Shown here: positions 1 to 9,059 of the stretch, piece by piece
Position numbering within the stretch: the first letter of the stretch is position 1
Layout of the letters: each line of letters starts with the position of its first letter
The notes under the pieces: model-generated
What the model was told of the DNA's origin: nothing
The model's input: only the letters and a program-made list of their open reading frames with translations
Databases searched by the model: none
Position numbers and translations under genes: made by a program
Source: DATBVX01 sp963696675
GTDB taxonomy: Bacteria > Pseudomonadota > Gammaproteobacteria > Steroidobacterales > Steroidobacteraceae
NCBI GenBank assembly: GCA_963696675.1
Contig: CAVOLM010000024.1
Span: forward strand, 1-64,000
Reading direction: 5' to 3'
Length of the DNA: 64,000 nucleotides

Positions 1-256
1 ATCGTGCGCCGCGACCAGGAGCTCAACGCGGAATTTCAGGCGGCGCTGCGCCGGCTTCTAACCCAGGTCATGGAAGATCCGCGCCGGCTCCGGCAATGCT
101 CGACGCAGTGACAGCCCTCAAGTCTACGAGCGCGTCGGTGATCACGCCAAGAACATCGCCCGGTACGTGCTGTATCTCGTCGAAGGCAGAGACGTGCGTC
201 ATGAGGATACGGCCGTCCTCATCGCCGAAGGTGCGAGGAAGTCTGCGCAGTCCTAG
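1..256 (+). CDS. phoU: PhoU phosphate-signalling regulator, C-terminal part (cut by window edge, frame-broken)
   Basis: PhoU is a cytoplasmic helical-bundle protein that couples the Pst phosphate transporter to the PhoR/PhoB two-component system. Only the last ~85 residues are present. The family signature is visible as YERVGDHAKNIARYVLYLV followed by EGRDVRHEDTAV, typical of the second PhoU repeat. It is read in three frames: bases 1 to about 95, then about 95-155, then to the TAG at 254-256. Two net -1 shifts are needed, which I take to be sequence error. The upstream part (normally after pstSCAB) lies outside the window. Identification is firm from the last block alone. Confidence 0.8.
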
Positions 257-269
257 CGCAATCCGAGCG

Positions 270-427
270 GGCGGTTGAGCGGGCTGGCTGGCTACTCTTG
301 CCCTCGGCCGACACGAACCAGACATACTGCGATGACAGGCGCGCGCGTTCGCGCTGCACACTGGCGCACCGTTGATGTAATCAAGGAAGAACAGCCCGGG
401 CAAGAGTAGCCAGCCCGCTCAACCGCC
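270..427. repeat. Long inverted repeat (30-bp arms, 94-nt loop) between convergent phoU and dapD
   Basis: Bases 270-303 and 398-427 are reverse complements over 30 positions; the left arm carries four extra bases (a duplicated GGCT). The arms enclose 94 nt (304-397) with no recognisable coding content. The element fills almost all of the space between the phoU stop (256) and the dapD stop (434). It could fold as a large hairpin in either transcript and so act as a bidirectional terminator, or be a small non-autonomous repeat. There is no T-tract. Function is inferred; the repeat itself is seen directly. Confidence 0.75.
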
Positions 428-433
428 AACGAC

Positions 434-1290
434 CTAGTCTGCTTCGCGCAGCAGTTCGTTGATCGAGGTTTTCTCGCGCGTACGTGCGTCAACGCGCTTG
501 ACGATCACGGCACAATTGAGGCTGTCAGCGCCCATCGGCTGAAGGCAGGCTGCCCGGCACGACGACCGCGCCGGGCGGAACCTCACCGTACGACACAGTT
601 CCGGTAGCGCGATCGAAGATGCGCGTGCTCTGGCCGATGAATACGCCCATCGAGATCACCGCGCCTTCGCCGACGATCACACCCTCAACAATCTCCGAGC
701 GCGCGCCGATGAAGCAGTTGTCCTCGATGATGGTCGGCGCGGCCTGCACCGGTTCGAGCACACCGCCGATGCCGACGCCTCCGGAGAGATGCACGTTGCC
801 GGCCGATCTGCGCGCACGAGCCGACCGTGGCCCAGGTGTCCACCATCGTGCCGCTGTCGACGTATGCCCCAACGTTGACGTAGCTCGGCATCAGCACCCA
901 CGTTCGGCGCAATGAAGGCTCCCTTGCGCACGATGGCGTGCGGGACCACTCGTGCGCCTGAAGCGCGAAAGGCCGCCTCCGTCATGCGCCGGCGAACTTC
1001 CAGTGGCACCTTGTCGTAGAAACGCGTGTAACCCGCATCGAGCACCCTGATTGTCGTGCACCCGAAAATGGAGGCAGGACAGCTCTCTTGAGCCATTGGT
1101 TGACGACCCAGCCGACCGGCCTGCTTCTCCGCGACGCGCACAGCTCCGCGGGGTCGAGGAGCTCCCGAGCGCCTCATCAAGGGGAGGGCGAAGCGCAGCG
1201 CGGAGGGCGCCGAGGCGGGACCCCAGAGAAGCGCGCTGCTCGAACGCCGGAATCGATTTTATGGTCTGCAGAGAGGACAAATCCTGCCAT
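434..1290 (-). CDS. dapD: 2,3,4,5-tetrahydropyridine-2,6-dicarboxylate N-succinyltransferase (frame-broken)
   Basis: DapD transfers succinyl from succinyl-CoA to tetrahydrodipicolinate in the succinylase branch of DAP/lysine synthesis; it is a cytosolic trimer with a left-handed beta-helix. In successive frames I can read the whole family pattern: an N-terminal helical part with RVAEKQAGR, then VLDAGYTRFYDKVPLE, the hexapeptide core (VGAYVDSGTMVDTWATVGS, GNVHLSGGVGIGGVLEP, IIEDNCFIGARSEIVEG) and the tail CAVIVKRVDART ending at the TAG complement of 434-436. Several indels break it. The start is uncertain: an ATG at 1290 overlaps the dapC stop, and a TTG at 1280 gives the family-like beginning SSLQTI. 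It is co-oriented with dapC, the next enzyme of the pathway. Confidence 0.85.
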
Positions 1291-2515
1291 CAGCGTTGCT
1301 CCACCCAAGTCACGAATCCTCCGGCGCGCCGCCCGACCACGCAATCCGGCCGCACTGGCGCCACCATGGCAGATACGGACCCTGCCCCACGTCCGGGTTG
1401 CCGCGCACCACCCTCGCGTCCCATGTTAGCTGCCCGGTTAGCACCAGCACGTTCTCTTGCGCGCATAGAGTTCGCGCACGAAGGCCTTCATCCGTCCTCG
1501 CCGGTGTCCGCCCACAGGTGAGAATGGGGGGCGGCATCGGGCGCCGCTTGACGTCGGACGACAGGCTCCAGGATCGGCACGACTTCGGCAAACTTCTCGC
1601 GATACAGGGCGCGATTCGCAGCTGCATGTGCATCGTCGCGCCACGCGGCGTGCGCTCGCCATCTGGGCACGTGCGTGCCAACGGCTGCGCCGTGATACGT
1701 CCGGTACAGGTGATACTGTTGCATGATCTGCGGATCGCCGACCACGAATCCTGAACGCAGTCCGGGCGACGCTCGGAGCGCTTGGACAGGCTGTGAAATA
1801 CCACGCAACGCTCGAAGCGCGACCGCCGGGCTCCCAGCGCCGCCTGCAACAGGCTCGGGGGCGGGAGGTCTCATCGAGGTAGACAGTCCGCGTAGCACTC
1901 GTCCGCAGCGATGATGAAACCATAACGATCCGCGATCGCGAGCGCGGTCGTAGAGATACTCCTGGCTCATCACTGCGCCGGTTGGATTGCCGGGCGAGCA
2001 CAGGAAGAGCAACTGGCAGCGTTCCCACACCGCGGCCGGTACCGCCTGCAGGTCGGGCAGAAAGCGGCTCTCGGGCAGGGTGTCGAGGTAGTAAGGCTCG
2101 GCGCCGGCGAGCAGCGCGGCGCCTTCGTAGATCTGATAGAAGGGGTTGGGCATCAGCACCAGCGGGCGCTTGGCCGCGGTCGACGATCGCCTGGGCGAAG
2201 GTGAAGAGGGCTTCGCGTGTGCCGTTCACCGGGAGCACCAGGGTCTCCGGGTCGACGCAGCCCGCGGGCAGCCCGAAACGGCGCGCCAGCCATGAGCCGC
2301 GGCTCGCGCAGCGCTGGCGACCCGTTCGCGGCGGGATAGACCCAGCCGTGCCGAGCAGGGCCGTCATGCATCGATGAGGAACTGGGGCGGCGCGTGTCGC
2401 GGCTCGCCGATGGATAGCGCGATCGGGGCGTGATCCGCGGGGGGCTCGATCCCGGCTTCAGCCGTCGCAGGCGCTCGAAGGGATACGGATGGAGCGAGGC
2501 GAGACGCGGGTTCAT
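1290..2515 (-). CDS. dapC: Succinyldiaminopimelate transaminase, PLP fold type I (frame-broken)
   Basis: DapC converts N-succinyl-2-amino-6-ketopimelate to succinyl-DAP with glutamate, directly after DapD in the pathway. Visible pieces in order are MNPRLASLHPYPFERLRRL, ALSIGEPRHAPPQFL, the PLP-fold blocks VLPVNGTREALF, VLMPNPFYQIYEGA and FLCSPGNPTGAVMS, then the Schiff-base lysine region VVFHSLSKRS, GLRSGFVVGDP, and the C-terminal MVAPVRPDCVVG. The ATG at 2515 overlaps the glnD stop (ATGA). At least five frame changes occur, the densest damage in the window. The order map-glnD-dapC-dapD is also found in pseudomonads, supporting dapC over other class I aminotransferases. Confidence 0.85.
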
Positions 2516-5213
2516 TCGCGCCGGTCCAGCGTCTCCACCAGTTTCTGCTGCAGCCGCAATCCGGCTTCTTCGGTGAGCGGTCGACCATCTTCATGGCTTA
2601 CGTAGAAGACGTCCTCGGCCCGCTCGCCGACGGTCATGATCCGCGCGCCGTGGATTTCGACGCGCTCACTCATGAACACTTTGCCGACTTCCGACAACAG
2701 GCCCGGCCGATCGCCGGCGATCAGCTCGAGGATGGTGCGTATTGTTGCGCTCATCGCGGGTCAACACGACCTGCGTAGGCGTTGCAAACATGCGTACCTG
2801 GCGCGGCGCTCGGCGTGTGACGGTGGGCGGCGAATGCAAGGGTTGATGGAGACTGCGCAAAAGCGCGCGTTCGATTTCATGGATGCGGGAGGGGTCGGAG
2901 ATCGTGCGGCCGTTATCTTCGAGCACCAGGTAGGTCTCGATGCTGCAGCCGTCGGCGGTCGGCGTGACGCGTGCGTTGACGATGTTCAGGCCCATCTGAT
3001 CGAGTACCGCAGTGGTACGCGCAAAACTGTGCTGGCGGCGCGGCGTGTACGCGAAGATCGGTGTGCCGCCACGTTCGATCATCGGATTGACCGCCACCAG
3101 CGGAGATTCATCCTGGGGCTCGCGCGCTGCGAGCAGGGCGGTGTGCCAGGCAATCTCTTCGGGCGTGTGGCGCAGGAAATAGATGTCGGTGCAGGTCTGC
3201 CACACGCGTTCCACCGCGTGCGGATCCGCCCCGCGTTGCGCGAGCAAGGTCCGCGCCGCGGCCTGCGTCTCGCGCACCAGCTCCTCCTGGTCGATCGGGC
3301 TTTCCAGGCCACGCCGCAGTGCGCGCTTGGTACGCTCGTAGAATTCCTCGAACAACGAGGCCTTCCAAGTATTCCAGAGCTTGGGATTCGTGCCGCGCAC
3401 ATCAGCGACGGTGAGCACGTAGAGGTAGTCAAGGTGGGTTTGATCGCCGACGACACGCGCGAACTCGCGAATCACCTCCGGGTCGGCGATGTCTTTCTTT
3501 TGCGCGGTCACTGACAGCAGGAGGTGATGGCGCACGAGCCAGGCCACGAGCCTTGCGTCGTAGCGACTCAGACCCTGTTCGAGACAGAATGCTTCCGCAT
3601 CCACCCCGCCGAGCTCGGAATGATCACCGCCGCGGCCCTTGGCGATGTCGTGAAACAGCGCGGCGAGATATGCGATCTCGAGCTTCGGGAGCGACTGCGC
3701 GATCGAGCTCAGAGCCGGAAATTCCTGGTCGTACTTGGGAATCGCGAGGCGGCGCAGGTTGCTCACCACGAACAGCGTGTGCGCATCCACCGTATACGCG
3801 TGGAACAGGTCGTACTGCATGCGGCCCACGATGCGGCCAAATGCCGGAATGTACCGCCCGAGCACGCCGTAGAGATTCATGCGCCGCAGCGCATGTGTTA
3901 CGCCGATCGGGGCGCGCAGCATGTCGAGGAACAGCCGATGATGGCGCGGGTTCTGGCGGAACTCCTCATCGATGAGCCACAGGCTCCGGCCGACGAGGCG
4001 GATCGTTGCCGCGCGCACACCGTGAATGTGCGGGTTCTGCTGGATCAGGCCGAAGAGCTCCAGCAACGCCGATGGATTACGCGCGAACATGTCATCCGCG
4101 GTTACCTCCAGGTAATCATTGCGCGTCTGGAAACGCGCATTGAGCGGCACCGGCTCCCCGCTCGGCGTGAGGATCGCCTCGCGAAACAACTGCAGCAGCA
4201 TCTCGTTCAGCAGGCTGACGTCCATTACAGTGCGGTAATAACGCTGCATGAACTGCTCGACGGCGAGCGTGTAAGTCGCGTCCTCGTAGCCGAAGAGCTT
4301 CGCAAGCCGGATCTGGTGATCGAAGAGCAGCCGATCTTCGCGCCGCCCGGTCAGCATGTGCAGGGCGAACCGGACCTTCCACAGGAACGCCTGGGCGGTC
4401 TTGAGCTTGCGCAACTCGTTGCGGGTCAGAAAGCCATGCGCCACCAGACCATCGAGCGTGTCGGTGCCGAAATGGCGCTTCGCAACCCAGCCGATGGTCT
4501 GGATATCGCGCAAACCGCCGGGGCTGGACTTGACGTTCGGCTCGAGGTTGTAGGCGGTGTCGTAAAAGCGATGATGTCGCGCGACCTGTTCCTTCACCTT
4601 TTCCTCGAAGAAATCTTTCCCGGGCCAGAGGCGATCGGGCGCGAGCGCGTGTTTCATGGCGGCGAACAGCGACTCAGGGCCGGCGAGCCGCCGTGCCTCG
4701 AGCAGAGTCGTCGCTACACTGATGTCCGCCAGGCTCTCGCGCTGACAGTCATCGATGGTACGAACGCTGTGACCGACCTCGAGACCGATGTCCCACAGGA
4801 AGGTCAGGAAACGCTTCGAGGCTCCGTTCCCATGCGGACGGTTCCCCCTTTGGCAGCAGCACGCAGACGTCGATGTCGGAACACGGATGGAGCTCGCCGC
4901 GGCCATAGCCCCCGACAGCGATCAGAGCGAGCTCGTGCGTGCGCTCACCTGCATGCATCGACCAGGCGCGCACCAGAAGCCCATCGACCAGGCGCGCGCG
5001 ATCACGGACCAGCTCTTCGATGGGCTCATCACGCCCGAAGCGTTCGCGCAGTTCAGCATCACCGCCTTCCAGCGCAGCCCGGAACGCCGCGACCGAGTTG
5101 CCGCCGGCATCGAGTGATTCGTTGAGAGATTTCAGGTGTCGCCAGACTGCCGGCGGCCCTGCAGTGATCGCCTCGTTGTCTTCGTAATCGTCGGTCCCGG
5201 GGACTGTGATCAT
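2512..5213 (-). CDS. glnD: [Protein-PII] uridylyltransferase / uridylyl-removing enzyme
   Basis: GlnD is the bifunctional nitrogen sensor that uridylylates PII proteins when glutamine is low and deuridylylates them when it is high. Near residue 100 the nucleotidyltransferase motif GGYGRGELHP followed by SDIDV is intact. The GlnE/PII-UTase linker (NLEPNVKSSPGGLRDIQTI) follows, then the HD domain (LAALFHDIAKGRGGDHSELG) and two C-terminal ACT domains (FARTTAVLDQMGLNIVNAR and DRPGLLSEVGKVF). About 900 residues, the usual size. Two frame breaks, near 4800-4830 and 2745-2755, are probable sequence errors because all domains are conserved. It begins 11 nt after the map stop and overlaps dapC by ATGA, suggesting one operon. 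Confidence 0.95.
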
Positions 5214-5223
5214 CGAGGCGTGG

Positions 5224-6021
5224 TCAGCCGTTGCGATCGCGACTGCCGAGGGTGAGCACCTCGTGGCCCGTGGGCGTCACCAGGATCGTGTGTTCCCACT
5301 GCGCAGAGAGCGAATGGTCCTTGGTGACCACGGTCCAGCCGTCCGGAAGCAGGCGCACGTGCCGGCGCCCGGCGTTGATCATCGGCTCGATCGTGAAGGT
5401 CATGCCGGTCTTCAATTCAAGGCCGGTATCGGGCTCGCCGTAGTGCAGGACTTGCGGGTCCTCATGGTAGATCCGCCCGATGCCGTGACCGCAGTACTCC
5501 CGCACCACCGAGAAGTTGCGCGACTCGGCGAGAACCTGGATGGCGTGTCCGATATCACCAAGGTGGACCCCCGGGCGCACCTGTTCGATTCCGCGCCACA
5601 TGGCCTCGAAGCAACTCTCTGTCAGGCGCTGTGCCTGCACGGCGGGCTTGCCGACGAAGTACATGCGGCTCGTGTCACCGTGAAAGCCTTCCTTGATGAC
5701 GGTGACATCGATATTGACGATATCCCCGCTCTTGAGGACCCGCTCACCCGGGATGCCATGACAGACGACGTGATTCACTGAGGCACAGATCGTCTTCGGA
5801 TACCCCTTGTAGTGCAGGTTCGCCGGGATGGCCTGCTGGTGATTCACGATGTAGTCGTGGCACAGCCGATCGAGTTCCTCAGTCGTCACGCCCGGCACGA
5901 TGTGCTCGCCGATCATGTCGAGCACCTCTGCGGCAAGGCGACCGGCCACGCGCATACGATCCTGATCTTCGGGAGTCTTGATCGACACGTTCATGGCGGG
6001 TGTGAAGGCTGCTTCGCGCAT
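5224..6021 (-). CDS. map: Methionine aminopeptidase, type I
   Basis: Removes the initiator Met from nascent proteins; a cytosolic dinuclear metalloenzyme. Intact frame of 265 codons. The metal ligands of the pita-bread fold are visible: two Asp in NIDVTVIKEGFHGDTSRMY, His in GHGIGRIYHEDP, Glu in TIEPMI and Glu in QWEHTILVT. Family proteins usually begin close to MNVSIKTPEDQ, so the in-frame ATG at 5994 is an alternative start; neither start has a strong Shine-Dalgarno. It is divergent from rpsB, as in many Gammaproteobacteria, and heads the map-glnD-dapC-dapD transcription unit. Confidence 0.95.
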   Translation of the reverse strand: MREAAFTPAMNVSIKTPEDQDRMRVAGRLAAEVLDMIGEHIVPGVTTEELDRLCHDYIVNHQQAIPANLHYKGYPKTICASVNHVVCHGIPGERVLKSGDIVNIDVTVIKEGFHGDTSRMYFVGKPAVQAQRLTESCFEAMWRGIEQVRPGVHLGDIGHAIQVLAESRNFSVVREYCGHGIGRIYHEDPQVLHYGEPDTGLELKTGMTFTIEPMINAGRRHVRLLPDGWTVVTKDHSLSAQWEHTILVTPTGHEVLTLGSRDRNG

Positions 6022-6056
6022 GGCAGGGGCACAGTTGTGCCGGTGAATCTAACGCA

Positions 6057-6085
6057 TTGTTCGCTCAACAAGTTTATGGTATAAA
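6057..6085 (+). promoter_or_regulatory. Sigma-70 promoter of rpsB-tsf
   Basis: TTGTTC at 6057-6062 and TATAAA at 6080-6085 are separated by exactly 17 nt, with a TG one base before the -10 box (extended -10). Transcription would start near 6092, giving a leader of about 145 nt before rpsB. The promoter lies in the map/rpsB divergent gap. Both boxes are read directly from sequence; activity is inferred. Confidence 0.65.
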
Positions 6086-6091
6086 GCGCGC

Positions 6092-6237
6092 CGTTTTTTG
6101 GCAATGCAAACCACACGCGCATCGTCACATGTGGACGGGTGCCGCCAACGGTAACTCTCGGGTCCTGAAGGCCCGTGAGCACCGACAGCGGTTTCCACAT
6201 GGGATGCGCGGAGGCCTAACCCCAAAAGGAGCCTTTC
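6092..6237 (+). promoter_or_regulatory. Long 5' leader of rpsB, possible S2 autoregulatory region
   Basis: About 145 nt between the predicted start of transcription and the rpsB ATG carry no ORF. They contain a short GGGTCCTGAAGGCCC inverted repeat (near 6160) and a strong Shine-Dalgarno (AAGGAG) just before the ATG. In E. coli the rpsB leader is the site at which S2 represses its own operon; equivalence here is inference from position and length only. Confidence 0.4.
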
Positions 6238-7266
6238 ATGACCAGCGTGTCCATGCGACAGATGCTGGAAGCGGGTGTTCATTTCGGACATCAGACCCGC
6301 TTCTGGAACCCGAAGATGGCCCCCTACATCTTCGGTGAACGTAACAAGATCCACATCATCAATCTCGAGAAGACGCAACCGCTATATGTGGAGGCGGCGA
6401 ACTTCATCAAGGCGGTCATCGCGGACGGCGGCAAGGTGCTATTCGTCGGCACTAAACGCTCGGCGCGCGAGGCGGTGCAGAGGGAAGCCGCTCGCTGTGG
6501 CATGCCCTACGTCAACCAGCGCTGGTTGGGCGGAATGCTGACGAATTTCAAGACCATCCGTCAGTCAATCAAACGCCTGACGGAGCTCGACGAGCTCTCG
6601 ACGAGCGGTGCGCTCGACAAGCGCGGCAAGAAAGAGGCCCAGTCGTTGCGCCGGGAGATGGACAAGCTCAACCGGAGCCTGGGTGGCATCAAGGAAATGG
6701 GCGCCCTGCCAGATGCGCTGTTCGTCATCGACGTGGGGCACGAGGAGATCGCGGTTCACGAGGCGCAAAAGCTCGGTATCCCGGTCGTAGCGGTCGTCGA
6801 TACAAACTGCTCGCCGGACGGCATTGACTACGTCATCCCCGGCAATGACGACGCCATGCGTGCCATTCAGCTCTACGCGGTAGGCATCGCGGAAGCCATC
6901 AACGAGGGCAAACAGGCTATTCCGGAAGTGCCGGCCGGCGAGGATGAGTTCGTCGAACTGGACGAGGAAGGCAACCCCAAGAAGAAGACCGCGCGGCGCA
7001 GACCGGCGCCGCCGAGGAAGAAGGCAGCGATTCGTCGCAAGCCGGCTGCGAAAGCGCTGGCGACCGAGGCGCCGACCCCGGAGCCGGAGCCGGAGACGGC
7101 TGCAGTCGATGTGGCGGATAGTGACGTGGACGAACCCGATGACGTGGCCGGTGCCGCTGAGCGCTTTGCTGCACGCCGGCATGTCCCGGCGCGACGTAAG
7201 GTAGCCGCCAAGCCCGAGGGCGGCGGTGATACCGGCGCCGGATCCACAGGCACTGCAGGCGCTTAG
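6238..7266 (+). CDS. rpsB: 30S ribosomal protein S2 with a long C-terminal extension
   Basis: S2 binds late to the 30S head/body junction and recruits S1. Residues 1 to about 235 are a normal S2: VSMRQMLEAGVHFGHQTRFWNPKM, NQRWLGGMLTNFKTI, GALPDALFVIDVGHE, VVAVVDTNCSPDGIDYVIPGNDD. Family members usually stop near 240-260 residues, but this one runs to 342. The extra ~100 residues are low complexity: a Lys/Arg/Pro/Ala block (KKKTARRRPAPPRKKAAIRR), an acidic Pro/Glu/Asp block, then another basic and Gly/Thr-rich tail. The frame is open throughout with no sign of an indel at the junction. First gene of the rpsB-tsf pair, behind a good promoter and Shine-Dalgarno. Confidence 0.97.
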   Translation: MTSVSMRQMLEAGVHFGHQTRFWNPKMAPYIFGERNKIHIINLEKTQPLYVEAANFIKAVIADGGKVLFVGTKRSAREAVQREAARCGMPYVNQRWLGGMLTNFKTIRQSIKRLTELDELSTSGALDKRGKKEAQSLRREMDKLNRSLGGIKEMGALPDALFVIDVGHEEIAVHEAQKLGIPVVAVVDTNCSPDGIDYVIPGNDDAMRAIQLYAVGIAEAINEGKQAIPEVPAGEDEFVELDEEGNPKKKTARRRPAPPRKKAAIRRKPAAKALATEAPTPEPEPETAAVDVADSDVDEPDDVAGAAERFAARRHVPARRKVAAKPEGGGDTGAGSTGTAGA

Positions 7267-7304
7267 GCCACACTGGCGGGTCCAGACGGCTTAAGACATA
7301 TCGT

Positions 7305-7326
7305 TCCGCGGCATGCGCGCCGCGGA
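7305..7326 (+). terminator. Intercistronic hairpin between rpsB and tsf (attenuator-like)
   Basis: TCCGCGGC (7305-7312) and GCCGCGGA (7319-7326) form an 8-bp GC stem with a 6-nt loop in the 83-nt rpsB-tsf gap. No T-run follows, so it is at most a partial terminator or an mRNA-processing/stability element; E. coli also has an attenuating structure at this place. Function is inferred. Confidence 0.45.
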
Positions 7327-7349
7327 CTCCATTTCGAGGTTCCAGGACG

Positions 7350-8237
7350 ATGACAATCACGGCAGAAGCGGTCAAACAGCTCCGCGAGCGCACCGGCGCC
7401 GGCATGATGGAATGCAAGAAGGCACTGGTGGAGTCGGGGGGTGATCTCGATGCCGCTGCCGACCTGATGCGCCGGCAAGGCCTCGCGAAAGCTGACAAGA
7501 AGGCGGCTCGCGTAGCTGCCGAAGGTCTCATCGTCGTCGAACGATCGAGCGACCGGCTCACCGCCGCCATCGTGGAAGTGAACTGCGAGACGGACTTCGT
7601 TGCGCGGGAGCATGACTTTCGCGCCTTCGCAGCGCTCGCTGGCAGGTTGGCGCTCAAGAGCCACGCGGGTGATGTGGCGCAGTTGCTCAGCCAGAAGAGT
7701 GACTCGGGCGAAACGCTGGAAGAGCATCGGCGTGCGTTGGTCGCCAAAATCGGGGAAAACATCAACGTGCGGCGTGTGGCAACCATGACTGCTCCGACCA
7801 TGCTCGGAACCTATGTGCACGGCACGCGAATCGGCGTGCTGGTCGCGCTGCAGGGCGGTAATGAGGAGCTCGCCAAGGACCTGGCGATGCACATCGCCGC
7901 GGCCAATCCACAGTACGTCCTGCCGTCTGACGTACCCGCCGAGATCGTAGAGCGCGAGCGCGGCATCCTGCGGGATCAGGCCGCGGGCGACGCGAAGGGC
8001 AAGCCTCCCGAAATCCTCGCCAAGATGGTGGAAGGGCGGTTGCGCAAGTACCTGAATGAAATTGCGTTGACCGGACAGCCGTTCGTCAAGGATCCGGATG
8101 TCAGCGTTGAAAAACTGCTCAAGCAGGGGAGCGCCGGCGTCACTGAGATGGTCCGCTTCGAGGTCGGGCTCGGCCTGGAAAAGAAACAGGGCGACTTCGC
8201 CGCCGAAGTGATGGCGACGGTTCACGGCAAGCATTGA
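7350..8237 (+). CDS. tsf: Translation elongation factor Ts
   Basis: EF-Ts is the guanine-nucleotide exchange factor of EF-Tu. Intact 295-codon frame, the usual proteobacterial length. The N-terminal UBA-like domain contains VKQLRERTGAGMMECKKAL (residues ~7-25), and the core has the invariant EVNCETDFVAREHDF (~75-90). The C-terminal part contains EIALTGQPFVKDPDVSV and ends near EVMATVHGKH. A purine-rich sequence (CCAGGA) precedes the ATG. It is co-transcribed with rpsB through a hairpin-containing spacer and followed by a hairpin before pyrH. Confidence 0.97.
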   Translation: MTITAEAVKQLRERTGAGMMECKKALVESGGDLDAAADLMRRQGLAKADKKAARVAAEGLIVVERSSDRLTAAIVEVNCETDFVAREHDFRAFAALAGRLALKSHAGDVAQLLSQKSDSGETLEEHRRALVAKIGENINVRRVATMTAPTMLGTYVHGTRIGVLVALQGGNEELAKDLAMHIAAANPQYVLPSDVPAEIVERERGILRDQAAGDAKGKPPEILAKMVEGRLRKYLNEIALTGQPFVKDPDVSVEKLLKQGSAGVTEMVRFEVGLGLEKKQGDFAAEVMATVHGKH

Positions 8238-8242
8238 TCCTC

Positions 8243-8266
8243 AGAACCCTGCCAAGGCAGGGTTCT
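8243..8266 (+). terminator. Perfect 11-bp hairpin after tsf
   Basis: AGAACCCTGCC and GGCAGGGTTCT (8243-8253 and 8256-8266) are perfect reverse complements separated by AA. The stem begins 6 nt after the tsf stop. It is followed by CTATAATTG rather than a T-run, so it is either a weak terminator or a 3' stabilising structure. The stem immediately abuts a TATAAT box. Confidence 0.6.
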
Positions 8267-8267
8267 C

Positions 8268-8273
8268 TATAAT
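8268..8273 (+). promoter_or_regulatory. Consensus -10 box for pyrH-frr-uppS
   Basis: TATAAT lies 27 nt before the pyrH ATG, directly downstream of the tsf hairpin. The -35 position at 17-nt spacing (8245-8250, AACCCT) falls inside the hairpin stem and matches poorly. An independent pyrH promoter is plausible but rests mainly on the -10 box. Confidence 0.45.
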
Positions 8274-8294
8274 TGCTTCCCCGGGGGCGTTCGA

Positions 8295-9030
8295 ATGGGT
8301 CAGAACGACAAGCAGCCACGCTATCGGCGCATCCTGGTGAAGCTGAGCGGCGAGGCGTTGCTCGGGAACGCCGACTACGGCATCGATCCGGCGATGCTGA
8401 AGCGCATCGCGACCGAGATCCGCGAAGTCACGCAACTCGGGGTCCAGGTGGCCGTGGTCATCGGCGGCGGCAACATCTTTCGCGGCGCCGGCCTTGCCCG
8501 CGCTGGTATGGATCGAGTGACTGCGGATCACATGGGCATGCTGGCCACGGTGATGAACGCACTCGCCATGCAGGATGCCCTCGAGAGTCTCGGCGGCTTC
8601 GCACGCGTCATGTCGGCATTGCGCATCAATGAGGTGTGCGAGGACTACATCCGCAGGCGGGCCATCCGGCACCTGGAAAAGGACCGCGTCGTGATCTTTG
8701 CCGCCGGCACGGGAAATCCCTTCTTTACCACCGACACGGCCGCGAGCCTGCGTGCGATCGAAATCGACGCGCAGGTGCTGCTCAAGGCTACCAAGGTGAA
8801 TGGCGTGTATTCGGATGATCCGGTCAGGAATCCGACCGCCAAGCGCTACTCGACGCCTGACGTTCGACCAGGTGCTGACGGACAAGCTCAACGTCATGGA
8901 TGCCACGGCCATCGTCATGTGCCGCGACAACAACCTGCCGTTGCGGGTCTTCAATCTGAACGTTGCCGGCGAACTGATGAAAATCGTGCTGGGTCAGAAC
9001 GTCGGGACGGTCGTCGACAATGGCGCGTGA
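8295..9030 (+). CDS. pyrH: UMP kinase (one frame break)
   Basis: Phosphorylates UMP to UDP; a bacterial-type hexameric amino-acid-kinase-fold enzyme. Motifs are RILVKLSGEALLG (residues ~12-24), VVIGGGNIFRGAGL, MGMLATVMNALAMQDALE, and ATKVNGVYSDDP. The C-terminal third (LTFDQVLTDKLNVMDATA, then NLPLRVFNLN) is in the +1 frame; removing one C of the CC at 8856-8857 restores a continuous reading (TLTFDQ), so this is probably an inserted base. Ends at TGA 9028-9030, 29 nt before frr, the standard pyrH-frr arrangement. Confidence 0.95.
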
Positions 9031-9059
9031 ACTGGCTGCGCGCGCCCGGGGGTCCATCG

